A stretch of 64,000 bases of DNA from Bremerella sp. TYQ1 (GCF_020150455.1 NZ_CP083740.1:2542001-2606000); one strand, 5' to 3'. Counted from the first letter of the stretch, positions 45,189 to 54,708 are shown. A program made the numbers and translations. The notes: generated by a model not told the origin, from the letters alone.

Positions 45189-45638
45189 ATGAAGATCAAA
45201 AAGAAAAATCGGGAGATGCTTGAAGGGGATTTGACCCCCATGATCGACATGACGTTTCAGTTGATCGCCTTTTTTATGGTGCTGATCAACTTTACGCAGG
45301 CCGATCAGAACAAAGAAGTCAAGCTTCCCGAAAGTGAACTGGCCAAGCCGCCGGAAGTCCCTTTCGAGAACGCCATCACGCTGCAGATGTACCAAAACGG
45401 CAACGTGTATTTCGATGGCAACGATTACACCATGGAAAGCCTTCGCCAACGCCTTGTTGTTGAAAAGCAAATTGCGGACGACTTCAAGGCGAAGGACGGC
45501 GGCTCAAAAAGTGTAACGGTGATCGTGCGTGGCGACTCTCGTGTCGAGACCGGCAAAGTTCAAGAGATGATCAAGCTTTGCCAAGATGTCGGCTTCGAGA
45601 AATTCGCTCTCAGGGCCAAAGAAAAAGTTCCCTACTAA
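45189..45638 (+). CDS. exbD: ExbD/TolR family protein 1
   Basis: 149 residues: short cytoplasmic N-terminus, membrane helix MIDMTFQLIAFFMVLINFTQ with the functional aspartate near its start (LTPMIDMTF), and a periplasmic domain ending in a TolR-like beta region (VTVIVRGDSRVETGKVQEMI). It energises a partner in the envelope with ExbB. The next gene is a paralogue, separated by 17 bases. Confidence 0.92.
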   Translation: MKIKKKNREMLEGDLTPMIDMTFQLIAFFMVLINFTQADQNKEVKLPESELAKPPEVPFENAITLQMYQNGNVYFDGNDYTMESLRQRLVVEKQIADDFKAKDGGSKSVTVIVRGDSRVETGKVQEMIKLCQDVGFEKFALRAKEKVPY

Positions 45639-45655
45639 GCAATACGGTTAGGTTC

Positions 45656-46159
45656 ATGAAACTTCGCAAGAACGAAGTCCACGGACGAGAAAAGATCGAA
45701 GTTCAGATGACGCCGATGATCGACATCGTGTTTCAGCTGCTCGTCTTTTTTATCATGACGTTCAAAATCGTCGCGATGGAAGGGGACTTCAACATCAACA
45801 TGCCTCAGGCCGCCCAAGGGGCTCCCAGCACCAACCTCAACGTTCCGATGAAGTTGAAATTGCGTGCCGGTCCCAATGGTGCGTTGCAGTCGGTCGCATT
45901 GAACAGCATCACGTTCGACGGTAGCGTGCAAGAGAAGTTCGCAAAGCTGCAAGACCAAATCGTCGAGCAGATTGGTGTTTCCGATGGTCCGAGCTCGCTT
46001 CAAGAGGAATCGGAAATCGAAATCGATGCCGACTACCAGCTTCAATACCACTACGTCATTCGGGCCATCACCGCGGTGACCGGCCGCATCGACCCGAAGA
46101 CTGGCGAAGTGCAGAAGCTTGTCGAGAAGATTAAGTTCGCTCCCGGAGCTGGTGGCTGA
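45656..46159 (+). CDS. ExbD/TolR family protein 2
   Basis: 167 residues from the ATG at 45656; an upstream start would overlap the previous gene. The membrane helix MTPMIDIVFQLLVFFIMTFK holds the ExbD aspartate. The periplasmic domain is longer than in the first paralogue and includes EIEIDADYQLQYHYVIRAIT. Two different ExbD proteins with one ExbB suggest a heteromeric channel. Followed by a strong terminator at 46186. Confidence 0.9.
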   Translation: MKLRKNEVHGREKIEVQMTPMIDIVFQLLVFFIMTFKIVAMEGDFNINMPQAAQGAPSTNLNVPMKLKLRAGPNGALQSVALNSITFDGSVQEKFAKLQDQIVEQIGVSDGPSSLQEESEIEIDADYQLQYHYVIRAITAVTGRIDPKTGEVQKLVEKIKFAPGAGG

Positions 46160-46185
46160 TCGCCGGTTCCCATCTCGAAACATCG

Positions 46186-46227
46186 AAAGTTCACGCTCGC
46201 GGATGAAACGCGGCGTGAACTTTTTTT
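46186..46227 (+). terminator. Intrinsic terminator of the TPR-exbB-exbD operon
   Basis: AAAGTTCACGC (46186-46196) and GCGTGAACTTT (46213-46223) form a perfect 11-bp stem, extended by an inner CGCG/CGCG pair around GATGAAA, followed by T4. It starts 26 bases after the ExbD stop. The structure overlaps the last codons of the convergent recombinase gene. Confidence 0.9.
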
Positions 46228-47132
46228 AGGCGAGTCTGATCGACGTGCGTGTAAATCTGAGTGGTTGCGATGCTGGCATGTCCCAGCAGTTCTTGCACTT
46301 GCCGCAAGTCGGCCCCGCCCGCCAATAGATGCGTAGCGAAACTATGCCGCAGCGTATGAGGACTAACCGCAGGATCGATTCCCGCACGGCGTGCGTACTT
46401 CTTTACCAGCTCCCAAATCGCCTCGCGACGTAGCGGTCGGCCAGTTCGCGTGAGAAAGAAGCCCGGCGAGTCGAAGCCTCGAGCTGCCAGCTTCGGTCGC
46501 TCCTTCTCCAGGTAATCGCGACAGGCATTGATCGCCTTTTCCCCTAACGGCACCAGGCGCTGCTTGTTCCCTTTACCATGCAGCCGGCAGAAACCTTCCT
46601 TCAGGTGGACATCTTTCGTATCGAGTCCGGCAATTTCCGACGCGCGACAACCGCAGGCGTACAGAACTTCCAAAATGGCTCGATCGCGTCGCCAATAAGG
46701 GTCTTCACTCCAGGGGGCCGTTAAAAAGTCGTCGATCTGATACGGTGGAATGACTGACGGTATCTTCTGCCACAGCTTTTGACACCCTAGCAACTCGGCC
46801 AAGTTATCTTCCATCACCCCTTCTAACTGGAGGTAACGGAAGAAAACCTTCAGCGAGATGATATGCCGCGAGACCGAAGCTGGCGCCAAATTCTGCGAAT
46901 GCAGCCAGGCAACATAGTCCGAAAGCTGGGCAATCGTCAGTGTTGTGGGATTTTTTGGCCCCAGCCATGTCCGAAACCGTTGTAAATCTCGCGAATAAGC
47001 TTGGATCGTGTTAGGCGACAAGTGACACTCGGTCGTCAGATAAGTCACCATCGACGCGATCAGCCGCTCGGTGCGTTCCCCTGGCGGTTGGGGCAACGGT
47101 CGCTTCAGTTTCAGTTTGAGTTTTCGCGGCAT
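46191..47132 (-). CDS. xerD: Tyrosine recombinase of the XerC/XerD type
   Basis: 313 residues. Core-binding N-terminal domain (TTECHLSPNTIQAYSRDLQR) and catalytic domain with R163 (CGCRASEIAGL), K187 (HGKGNKQRLVP), H259-x-x-R262 (SPHTLRHSFATHLL), H285 (LLGHASIATTQIYTHV) and Y294. Spacing matches chromosome-dimer resolvases XerC/XerD acting at dif. No phage or integron genes lie nearby. XerC and XerD cannot be told apart from this window alone. Confidence 0.9.
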   Translation of the reverse strand: MPRKLKLKLKRPLPQPPGERTERLIASMVTYLTTECHLSPNTIQAYSRDLQRFRTWLGPKNPTTLTIAQLSDYVAWLHSQNLAPASVSRHIISLKVFFRYLQLEGVMEDNLAELLGCQKLWQKIPSVIPPYQIDDFLTAPWSEDPYWRRDRAILEVLYACGCRASEIAGLDTKDVHLKEGFCRLHGKGNKQRLVPLGEKAINACRDYLEKERPKLAARGFDSPGFFLTRTGRPLRREAIWELVKKYARRAGIDPAVSPHTLRHSFATHLLAGGADLRQVQELLGHASIATTQIYTHVDQTRLKKVHAAFHPRA

Positions 47133-47233
47133 TTGGAACCTAGGTAGCTTAAAGGGGGAAGGAAAGGTTCGTATTCATCTCTTCGGCACACCAGCAAACG
47201 CTTCCCATGCTTCCGCCAAGGATTCGGGTCGTA

Positions 47234-47262
47234 TTGATCGTAAGGGCCGAATCCACGAGAAT
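47234..47262 (+). promoter_or_regulatory. Candidate sigma-70 promoter of galE
   Basis: TTGATC (47234-47239), 17-base spacer, GAGAAT (47257-47262): 4 of 6 matches in each hexamer. It would place the start about 45 bases before the galE ATG. Motif match only. Confidence 0.3.
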
Positions 47263-47315
47263 CGCGGCAAACAAGATCGACGGCAATTCACGTTAAGGCA
47301 TTCGAGGAAAACAAG

Positions 47316-48302
47316 ATGCGCGTTCTCGTCACCGGCGGAGCTGGTTACATCGGCTCTCATACTGCCAGAAAGCTTGCCGCGGCAGGCCACGAAGTCGTCG
47401 TCTACGACAACCTCTCGGCAGGCCATCGCGGTGCGGTTGAGAAGCTGCCGCTCGTCGAAGGTGACTTGCTCGATGGCGAGAAACTGACCGCTACGCTGAA
47501 AGAGTACCACATTGATTCAGTCATTCACTTCGCGGCGTTTGCATTAGTCGGTGAATCGGTTACGAATCCGGCGAAGTATTATCGCAACAACATTACCGGC
47601 ACGCTCAGCTTGCTCGATTCAATGCGTGCAGCGGACGTCAAGCGGATCGTTTTCTCTAGCACGTGTGCCACCTATGGGATTCCAGCTTCCTCCCCAATTG
47701 ACGAAAGCTTCCCGCAAAGTCCAGTCAATCCTTACGGCTTCACCAAGCTGGCCATCGAACAAGCCCTGCAGGACTACGCGCATGCCTATGACATGGCGTT
47801 CGCAGCACTACGCTACTTCAATGCGGCTGGGGCTTCGCCTGAGGGAGACATCGGCGAAGACCACATGCCTGAGTCGCACCTGATCCCGCTCGTTTTGCAA
47901 GTTGCCCTGGGACAGCGAAAATCCATCAGCATCTTTGGCGATGACTACCCTACCGAAGATGGCACGTGCGTTCGCGATTACATTCATGTCGACGACTTGG
48001 CCGACGCCCATCTTGCGGCGATGGAAAAGATTGCGCCAGACAACTGCTTGAAATTGAACCTCGGCACCGGACGGGGAAACAGCGTGCAAGAGATCATCCA
48101 AGCTTGTCGAGACATCACCGGTCACAAGATCCCTGCCGAAATTGGCCCTCGCCGCGAGGGAGATCCCCCTGCCCTGGTAGCCAATCCGGCTCAGGCTCAT
48201 AAAATCTTGGAGTGGCAGCCGAAGTACTTGGATGTCCGCGAAACGATTGAGACGGCCTGGCGTTGGCACCAGTCGCACCCCCAAGGATACGCCGACGAGT
48301 AA
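47316..48302 (+). CDS. galE: UDP-glucose 4-epimerase
   Basis: 328 residues. SDR Rossmann motif VTGGAGYIGSHTARKL, cofactor aspartate in VVYDNLSAGH, catalytic Ser/Thr in SSTCATYG and the Tyr-x3-Lys pair in NPYGFTKLAIEQ. GalE interconverts UDP-glucose and UDP-galactose for surface glycans. GAGGAAA lies six bases before the ATG. The gene is divergent from xerD and followed 36 bases later by an acyltransferase. Confidence 0.94.
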   Translation: MRVLVTGGAGYIGSHTARKLAAAGHEVVVYDNLSAGHRGAVEKLPLVEGDLLDGEKLTATLKEYHIDSVIHFAAFALVGESVTNPAKYYRNNITGTLSLLDSMRAADVKRIVFSSTCATYGIPASSPIDESFPQSPVNPYGFTKLAIEQALQDYAHAYDMAFAALRYFNAAGASPEGDIGEDHMPESHLIPLVLQVALGQRKSISIFGDDYPTEDGTCVRDYIHVDDLADAHLAAMEKIAPDNCLKLNLGTGRGNSVQEIIQACRDITGHKIPAEIGPRREGDPPALVANPAQAHKILEWQPKYLDVRETIETAWRWHQSHPQGYADE

Positions 48303-48338
48303 CCGCCGCGGCATCATGCCAACGGTTTCCGCGAACTT

Positions 48339-49559
48339 ATGCAGAACATCATCATTGAAAAGCCCTACCGGTTTGTTCCTCCTCATCGGGGTTCATTCTG
48401 GCCTGACTTCATCCAGAAGTTCAATCTGTATGGGCAATACCTGAAACGCTTTGAAGGGGTCACTTCGCACGAGGTTCGCAATAGCGAACGGCTGAAAAAG
48501 TCGTTTGACGCCAAGCATGGGATCTTGCTGGCCCCCAATCACTGCCGCATGTCCGATCCTCTCGTGCTTGGCTTTCTCGCGCGAGAAGTCGACTGCCATC
48601 TTTACTCGATGGCAAGCTGGCATCTGTTCAACCAAGGCTGGTTCAAAGCCTTTGCCATTCAGTTGATGGGCGGATTCAGCATCTACCGCGAAGGAGTCGA
48701 TCGAAAGTCGCTCGCCACGGCGGTCGATGCCATGGTTGAAGCAGTCCGCCCCCTGGTCCTTTTTCCCGAAGGTTCGACAACGCGTACGAACGATCATTTG
48801 CACGCACTGCTGGATGGTGTCGCGTTCGTCGCTCGCTCGGCTGCCAAGCGAAGAGAAAAAGAAGGACTTGGCAAAACGGTCATTCATCCTGTCGGTATCA
48901 AGTACATCTTCAAAGGCGATATCGACGCAACCGTCCGATCGGTGCTTCACGAGATCGAACACCGCCTGGGTTGGCGAACCTCCGAGGAACTCACGCTACT
49001 CGATCGTGTCGAGCGGATGGGCGAAGCTCTCTTCTGTCTCGAAGAAATTCGCTACGCCGGTCAGGCTCGGTCCGGGCTGGATCTCTCGACGCGCACGTCC
49101 GACTTGATCGATCAAATCCTACATCCACTGGAAAAAGAGTGGCTTCGCGTGGAATCGCAAGGCAGCGTCCTCCCTCGGATCAAAGCACTACGTTCGCGCA
49201 TCTTGCCGGAAATGGTCGAAGGCAAGCTTTCGCCGGATGAACGCTCGCGGCGCTGGTTACAACTGGAAGATATCTACGTTGCCCAGCAAATCTCTTGCTA
49301 CATTCCCAATTACCTTCGAGACTTTCCCAGCGTTGACCGCTTGCTGGAAACCGTTGAACGCTACGAGGAAGACCTAAAAGACTCGGTAAAGTTTCACGGC
49401 AATCTACACGTGATCATCGATGTCGATCACCCCATTGTCGTCGGCACCGAGCGGCGTCCGAAAGAAGGTGAAGATCCATTGATGACTGAGCTGCGTCAGC
49501 GTCTCGAAAGCAAGCTGAAAGAACTGCAAGGCGAGTCAAAGCGGTACCAGGGCGAATAA
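48339..49559 (+). CDS. PlsC-type lysophospholipid acyltransferase
   Basis: 406 residues. The acyltransferase motifs NHCRMSD (NHx4D class) and FPEGSTTRTND lie in the N-terminal half, separated by the usual 80 residues, as in 1-acylglycerol-3-phosphate acyltransferases. The C-terminal 200 residues are helical and have no family I recognise, and no membrane helix is obvious. It may acylate lysophosphatidate or a related lipid at the membrane surface. Confidence 0.85.
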   Translation: MQNIIIEKPYRFVPPHRGSFWPDFIQKFNLYGQYLKRFEGVTSHEVRNSERLKKSFDAKHGILLAPNHCRMSDPLVLGFLAREVDCHLYSMASWHLFNQGWFKAFAIQLMGGFSIYREGVDRKSLATAVDAMVEAVRPLVLFPEGSTTRTNDHLHALLDGVAFVARSAAKRREKEGLGKTVIHPVGIKYIFKGDIDATVRSVLHEIEHRLGWRTSEELTLLDRVERMGEALFCLEEIRYAGQARSGLDLSTRTSDLIDQILHPLEKEWLRVESQGSVLPRIKALRSRILPEMVEGKLSPDERSRRWLQLEDIYVAQQISCYIPNYLRDFPSVDRLLETVERYEEDLKDSVKFHGNLHVIIDVDHPIVVGTERRPKEGEDPLMTELRQRLESKLKELQGESKRYQGE

Positions 49560-49637
49560 TTTAGTTGGCGACCGCCCTGCCCCCTCTTAAGATGGGACCT
49601 GACATCCATCGACAGGAAATCACTCACGGGGGCATCG

Positions 49638-50654
49638 ATGAGCCAGATTTGCCGACTCTCCGAACTTCAGCATGCACAAGGGGGCGACTTCTTCGCTCAG
49701 CTTTTCAAAAAGGAACGCTGCCTGACACGGCAAGGACGTCCCTTTTACGCCCTCGAATTCCGTGACGATGGAAGAACCGTCGCAGCGACCATCTGGGAAG
49801 GTTCTCAGCACGAGTTGGCTTGTCGCGATGAGTGGCAAACAGGGCACTTCTATAAGATCCGCGGAACCTTTCAGGAAACCATTCGCGGCGGCAAAATCGA
49901 CATCGCTCTTCTACGTCCGATCGAGCCAGAAGACCACAAAGATGGCTTCGATCCCAAGACATGCCAACCATCGGGCGAGTCAGACAGCGCGGAACTGTTT
50001 GATTGCCTGTTAGACATGATCGATGCCGAAATCGATATCCCTGAGCTACACGCCTTGGTCACCACTATCTTCAAGCAACATCGCGAGCGGATCGAGTTGA
50101 TGCCTGCGGCCGTGTATCATCACCATGCCTATTGCGGTGGCTTTCTCGAGCATCTCTATAGCGTCACCCAAAATGTGCTGTACCTACTAAACACTTACCG
50201 AGGCCAGCATCCCTCTCTGCGCGATCCTTTAACGAGGCAGCTGACAATCGCCGGGGCACTTTTGCACGACATCGGCAAGCTGGAAGAACTCGATGCCGAA
50301 GTCGGTAATACGGCGTACACCACCTCAGGTGAACTTGTAGGGCACATCGTTCTGGGCCGAGATCTTATTCGTGATACGGCACGCGAACTAGAAATCGACG
50401 AACCTTGGCTGGTACGCCTCGAACATCTTCTCCTCAGCCATCAAGGAACCGTCGAGAACGGCAGCCCTAAACCTCCCATGACTTGGGAAGCGAACCTGGT
50501 TTATTGGGCCGACGAATTAGACGGAAACATCTTTCGCTTGGCCAAGGCTTGCGAGCAAGAGGAGAACGCCGAGCCCTTCGTACCGAGGGCCAACCCGTTT
50601 GGGCGGCGCGTCTACCGGGGGGAATTGCCGGTAAAAACAGAAGGTTCGGTATAA
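49638..50654 (+). CDS. YhaM-like OB-fold/HD-domain 3'-5' exonuclease
   Basis: 338 residues: an N-terminal OB-fold nucleic-acid-binding domain (about residues 1-100; QGRPFYALEFRDDGRTVAAT) and an HD domain. The HD ligands are seen in YHHHAYCGGFLEHLYSV, AGALLHDIGKLEEL and LLSHQGTVENGSP, and the end WADELDGNI is typical of YhaM/CBF1. YhaM degrades RNA or single-stranded DNA from the 3' end. GGGGGC precedes the ATG. The next gene is a GGDEF-like protein 113 bases downstream. Confidence 0.88.
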   Translation: MSQICRLSELQHAQGGDFFAQLFKKERCLTRQGRPFYALEFRDDGRTVAATIWEGSQHELACRDEWQTGHFYKIRGTFQETIRGGKIDIALLRPIEPEDHKDGFDPKTCQPSGESDSAELFDCLLDMIDAEIDIPELHALVTTIFKQHRERIELMPAAVYHHHAYCGGFLEHLYSVTQNVLYLLNTYRGQHPSLRDPLTRQLTIAGALLHDIGKLEELDAEVGNTAYTTSGELVGHIVLGRDLIRDTARELEIDEPWLVRLEHLLLSHQGTVENGSPKPPMTWEANLVYWADELDGNIFRLAKACEQEENAEPFVPRANPFGRRVYRGELPVKTEGSV

Positions 50655-50767
50655 CCCGACTATTTTCCTACTCCTCGTTTCGACATCTGCAGAATGTGAT
50701 CTACCTTTGCGTGACCCATCCAACGGATGGTTGGCATGGGTACGTTTTTAGATCCGGGGCGAGGTGT

Positions 50768-52060
50768 ATGTTTCTTTTTCTACTGCTGATGATCGGCGTG
50801 AATCTGTTGATCGGATTCTGCGCGGCCGTGCGCGTTCGGCAGTTGATTGAAATGCAGCCAGACATTCTCGTCGTCGAAAGTGCTGAGGCATTCCTGGACG
50901 ATCTGGACGAAAAGCCCCCCACCGATCAGCCGAAAGCGGCCAGCAAAGCGAAGACCCCGGAACCAGCACCGGAAGAAGCGATTCCGTACGAGTATGTCGC
51001 AGTGCTTGAAGCGGAGTGTGTTGTTGCCAACAGCCTTGTTGAAGCTTCCGCACAGGTCTTGCGTTTAGAAGTGGGACGCTACCGCGCCAAGTTGGTAGCG
51101 ATCGAAAACAAGCTTCGTGAAACTTGGTATCAACCGACAGAAGACGCGTTGACCGAAATTGCGGAAGAACTCGATGCCGTCAACATCGACTGGCTCGACA
51201 AACAAGCCGAAGCAGCTCAGCATCTCGACGGCAGCCAGGAAGGGCTCGGGGCTTATTCCGACATCGGTCGACGGCTATGCGATACGCTGTTCGAGCAGAC
51301 AGCCCAAATCGAAACCACGCTCAGCAACTTACAGCAGCTTGATTTTCAAGACAACTTAAACGACGTCTGCCGCAAATTGGTTTTAGAGATTGCCCGGTTG
51401 ATTGATCTCTGCCACGACCTGCGCGACAAGATGACCGAAACCATTGTCACTGTGCTGCGAGCAGAGAAACGGCTTGGCACAGTTGATAAGGGCATGAAAC
51501 TCGATGGCTTAACCGGTTTGAAGAACCGTACCGGATTCGAATGTCAAATGTTCGAGTGGTGGCGTGATGATATCCGTCGCGAACGTTCACTTAGCATCGC
51601 CGCTATCGACATCGACACGTTCCGCAAACTGAACGAACGGCTTGGTACCGAAGTGGGCGATCAAATCATCGCTTCACTTGGCAAGTACCTGAGCGAGTTG
51701 ATGCGTTCCAGCCGTGGCTTCGAGTATGCCATGCGACTGGAAGGGCAACGATTTCTGCTTTTCTTTGGTGACATCGGCCCTCGCGGTGCGACCAGTGCGG
51801 TGGAGCGAATTCGCCAGACGGTTGATGGGACGTTCTTTGAATACGATGGTGAAGAACTAGAACTGAAAATCAGTGCCGGCGTCACCGAAATGAAGCCGGA
51901 CGATACAATCCCCAAGCTACTGGGACGATCGATCACGGCACTCAGGACGGCCAAAAAGAACGGTCGCAACCGAACGTTCATCGACGAAGGGCAAGGCCCC
52001 ATGCCGATCGATCCCCCAACGTATCAGATCCGCGAGAAAGTGGTTACCGTCGGCGGCTAA
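50768..52060 (+). CDS. Membrane protein with degenerate GGDEF domain
   Basis: 430 residues from the ATG at 50768; a longer frame upstream would overlap the nuclease gene. The N-terminal membrane helix (MFLFLLLMIGVNLLIGFCAA) is followed by a charged, coiled-coil-like region (about residues 30-240) and a diguanylate-cyclase-like domain opening DGLTGLKNRTGFECQMFEWW. The active-site loop reads LEGQRF (324-329) in place of the GGDEF loop, so the metal-binding acidic pair is missing and no RxxD inhibitory site is seen. It is probably a c-di-GMP-blind or non-catalytic relay protein, not a synthase. Confidence 0.8.
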   Translation: MFLFLLLMIGVNLLIGFCAAVRVRQLIEMQPDILVVESAEAFLDDLDEKPPTDQPKAASKAKTPEPAPEEAIPYEYVAVLEAECVVANSLVEASAQVLRLEVGRYRAKLVAIENKLRETWYQPTEDALTEIAEELDAVNIDWLDKQAEAAQHLDGSQEGLGAYSDIGRRLCDTLFEQTAQIETTLSNLQQLDFQDNLNDVCRKLVLEIARLIDLCHDLRDKMTETIVTVLRAEKRLGTVDKGMKLDGLTGLKNRTGFECQMFEWWRDDIRRERSLSIAAIDIDTFRKLNERLGTEVGDQIIASLGKYLSELMRSSRGFEYAMRLEGQRFLLFFGDIGPRGATSAVERIRQTVDGTFFEYDGEELELKISAGVTEMKPDDTIPKLLGRSITALRTAKKNGRNRTFIDEGQGPMPIDPPTYQIREKVVTVGG

Positions 52061-52066
52061 CTCGCT

Positions 52067-52948
52067 TTAGCCGACTCGTTTTGCGACTAAGTAACGATCA
52101 TGCTTGGCGAGATCTTTGCCGATCGAAACACCGGTGTAGCTTCCCGTTGCTTCAGCCATCTGCGCGACACGCTTGGCGATCATGGGACTGAATTCCAAGA
52201 GAATCGTTCCGCCTGGCTTCAAATAAGCAGGGGCCTCTTCCAAGATCCGCCGTAGAATGGCAGTTCCCTCTTCTTCGGCGAACAAAGCAATGTGTGGCTC
52301 ATGAGCGATCACCGAGGCATCCATCATCGATCGTTCTGACTGAGCAATGTACGGCGGATTGCTGACGATCACGTCAAACAATGCTCCGTCCGGCACGGCT
52401 GCGAAGAGGTCGCCGCAGACGAACTCGATTCGGTCCGCGGTGCCATGCTTCTCGGCGTTTTGCTTCGCGACCGCCAAAGCCTTTTCGCTGATATCGGTCG
52501 CAGTGACATGCACTTTGGGGGCCTGCTTGGCCACCGTTACCGAGATGATGCCACTTCCGGTGCCGATCTCCAGCACGTGCATGCCGTCGCCACCAGAGCG
52601 AGGCTTGAGCAGATCGAGCGTTTCAATCACCAGGTGCTCGGTCTCAGGCCGCGGAATCAGCACGTCTGGGGTCACAGCGAATTCCATCGAGTAGAACTCA
52701 CTCGTCCCCAGCACATAGGCAACCGGCTTACCGGCCGCACGCTGCTTAACAAGCTCTCGGAACGCGCCCCGTTTCTCTTCGTCGACGACTTCCTCGAACC
52801 GGGCATAAAGCTGAATCCGCGGGCACTTCAGCGCGTGTCCTAGCAGAAGTTGAGCTTCCAGGCGAGCTTCTTCACTTCCCTTCGACTCGAGATACTCGGT
52901 CGTCCAGTTCAAGAGACGGCCAATCGTCCATGGTTCGGCTGTCGACAT
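52067..52948 (-). CDS. prmC: Release factor glutamine methyltransferase PrmC
   Basis: 293 residues. N-terminal helical domain, then a class I SAM fold with LEIGTGSGIISVTVAKQ and the glutamine/asparagine-binding motif VSNPPYIAQSE. PrmC methylates the GGQ glutamine of release factors RF1 and RF2. It follows prfA by 53 bases, the usual operon order. Confidence 0.95.
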   Translation of the reverse strand: MSTAEPWTIGRLLNWTTEYLESKGSEEARLEAQLLLGHALKCPRIQLYARFEEVVDEEKRGAFRELVKQRAAGKPVAYVLGTSEFYSMEFAVTPDVLIPRPETEHLVIETLDLLKPRSGGDGMHVLEIGTGSGIISVTVAKQAPKVHVTATDISEKALAVAKQNAEKHGTADRIEFVCGDLFAAVPDGALFDVIVSNPPYIAQSERSMMDASVIAHEPHIALFAEEEGTAILRRILEEAPAYLKPGGTILLEFSPMIAKRVAQMAEATGSYTGVSIGKDLAKHDRYLVAKRVG

Positions 52949-53001
52949 GCGGGCACTTTCGCCTTGGGGGAAAGGATGCGGAAAACCGGCAGGCTCGCGG
53001 C

Positions 53002-54078
53002 TTAGTCGAGGTCTCCCATCGAACCGCGAAGTTGCTCTCGGTCGTGGTCGATCAACGCATCGATCACCGGCTGAAGATTGCCAGTCATGATCTGATCCAA
53101 CTTATACAGCGTCAGGTTGATGCGGTGGTCGGAAATACGGTTTTCCGGGAAGTTATAGGTGCGAATACGCTGGCTACGGTCGCCGGAACCGACAAGGCTC
53201 TTTCGCTCGTCGGCACGTTCCTTCGCTTCTTTTTCTCGCTGCGATTCATACAGCTTCGTCTTCAGCAGTCGCAGCGCACGTTCCAGGTTCTTATGCTGGC
53301 TACGTTCTTCGCAGCACTGAACGATGACGCCCGTTTCCTGGTGAATCAGTCGCACGGCCGATGCCGTTTTGTTCACGTGCTGACCGCCGGGGCCGCTACT
53401 GGCCGCATAACGTTCGACGGTGTAGCTGTCGGGATTGAGATTGAACTCGACTTCTTCTGGTTCGGCCATCACCGCGACAGTAGCGGCCGATGTCTGTACG
53501 CGTCCTTTGGTTTCCGTTTCCGGAACACGCTGCACGCGGTGGCCGCCACTTTCGTACTGCATCTCGCGGTAAACGCCTTCGCCGTGGACAGAGATAATCA
53601 CTTCTTTGAACCCACCCAATTCGGTTGGGTTCGATTCCATGATCTCATACTTCCACTTCTTGCCTTCGGCGAAACGCTTGTACATTTCGTACAAGTCCCG
53701 TGCGAAGAGGGCCGCTTCGTCACCCCCGGTTCCCGCTCGGATTTCCAGGACAATCTTGTCACGATCGGCATCTTCACCACCGATGGTCATGTCCAGCAGA
53801 TCGCGCCAAACTTTCTCGCGTTTCTCTTTCAGATCGGCGAGATCCGCTTCGGCAAGTTCGGCCATTTCGGCATCGTCGCTTTCCATCAGTTCACGAGCAT
53901 CGTCGATCTCACCGACAATCTCTTTGAACTGGCGATAACGCGTCGCGATACGTGCCAACGAACCATGCTCGCGCGCGACGCTTGCCATCTGCGACGAGTT
54001 GGCCAACACGTCGGGGTCGCTCATCTGCTTTTCGAGGAACTCGAAGCGAGAAAGCTTTTCTTCCAAAATCTCGCGCAT
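53002..54078 (-). CDS. prfA: Peptide chain release factor 1
   Basis: 358 residues. The peptidyl-hydrolysis loop [12 protein letters not shown] places GGQ at residues 231-233, and the codon-recognition tripeptide reads PET (186-188) at the PxT position in [17 protein letters not shown], marking RF1 (UAA/UAG) rather than RF2. Its glutamine is the target of PrmC encoded next. A 129-base spacer separates it from rpmE upstream. Confidence 0.97.
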   Translation of the reverse strand: MREILEEKLSRFEFLEKQMSDPDVLANSSQMASVAREHGSLARIATRYRQFKEIVGEIDDARELMESDDAEMAELAEADLADLKEKREKVWRDLLDMTIGGEDADRDKIVLEIRAGTGGDEAALFARDLYEMYKRFAEGKKWKYEIMESNPTELGGFKEVIISVHGEGVYREMQYESGGHRVQRVPETETKGRVQTSAATVAVMAEPEEVEFNLNPDSYTVERYAASSGPGGQHVNKTASAVRLIHQETGVIVQCCEERSQHKNLERALRLLKTKLYESQREKEAKERADERKSLVGSGDRSQRIRTYNFPENRISDHRINLTLYKLDQIMTGNLQPVIDALIDHDREQLRGSMGDLD

Positions 54079-54207
54079 GGGAGGTATCGTCCTGAGAGTG
54101 GCCGAAACGGAAAGGAGAATCAGCGGCCGAAGGTGGCAATCTACGAAAACACGCGAGTCCCCAACGACAGGAAACTCGCGTGATTGTGACGTTCAGATGG
54201 GAAGAAG

Positions 54208-54438
54208 CTACTTCTTCTTTTTCTTCGACAGGCTCGCGTAGTTGCCGGCAAACTTGTTCTTGAACTTCTCGATACGACCGCCTGAGTCCAGGAAACGTTC
54301 CTTACCGGTGTAGAAAGGGTGGCACGTGTTACAAACGTCGACCACGATTTCTTTGCGGGTGCTACGCGTGGTGAACGAGTTGCCACAACCGCACTTAACG
54401 ACGGTGTCCTGGTATTTTGGGTGGATATTTTCTTTCAT
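54208..54438 (-). CDS. rpmE: 50S ribosomal protein L31 (zinc-binding form)
   Basis: 76 residues starting [20 protein letters not shown]. Cysteines in VKCGCGN and [11 protein letters not shown] form the CxC...CxxC zinc site of the C+ L31 paralogue. The Lys-rich tail (SLSKKKKK) is typical. It heads rpmE-prfA-prmC, and a consensus-like promoter lies 76 bases upstream. Confidence 0.97.
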   Translation of the reverse strand: MKENIHPKYQDTVVKCGCGNSFTTRSTRKEIVVDVCNTCHPFYTGKERFLDSGGRIEKFKNKFAGNYASLSKKKKK

Positions 54439-54513
54439 CGCTCTTCACTCCGTGACAAGTTCGCGGACGAGCCCTGCGCCGGTCCGTTCCCCTGATATGC
54501 TGGAAAACCTACG

Positions 54514-54542
54514 ATTATAGAGCCGGCAGTCAAGATCGGCAA
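54514..54542 (-). promoter_or_regulatory. Sigma-70 promoter of rpmE-prfA-prmC
   Basis: On the minus strand TTGCCG (54542-54537), 17-base spacer, perfect TATAAT (54519-54514). The expected start is near 54507, giving about 70 bases of leader before rpmE. Confidence 0.7.
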
Positions 54543-54685
54543 TCGCACATCACACCCCTCTCACTGCGATCGATCCCCACCTATTAGCCGTAACTTCTTT
54601 TGCTATCGCAACTTTGGTGGGCAGCCTGCTTACGATTCCGGCATGGCGCCATGCCAAGGACATCTACCAAATATCGCTAACGCCT

Positions 54686-54708
54686 TATCTCAAAGTGACT
54701 TAGAGATA
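54686..54708 (+). promoter_or_regulatory. 23-bp near-perfect palindrome upstream of the transporter gene
   Basis: TATCTCAAAGT (54686-54696), a central G, and ACTTAGAGATA (54698-54708): the two 11-base arms are complementary at 10 positions. It lies 127 bases before the transporter ATG within a 396-base intergenic region that holds no gene. It looks like an operator for a dimeric regulator. Confidence 0.55.

Noticed and set aside
46191..47132. Tyrosine recombinase as a sign of an integrated element
   Set aside because: Size and motifs fit housekeeping XerC/XerD; no attachment-site duplication, tRNA or phage genes are nearby.
52930..54183. 417-codon antisense frame over prfA
   Set aside because: prfA is unambiguous on the other strand; this frame has no ribosome site or family likeness.
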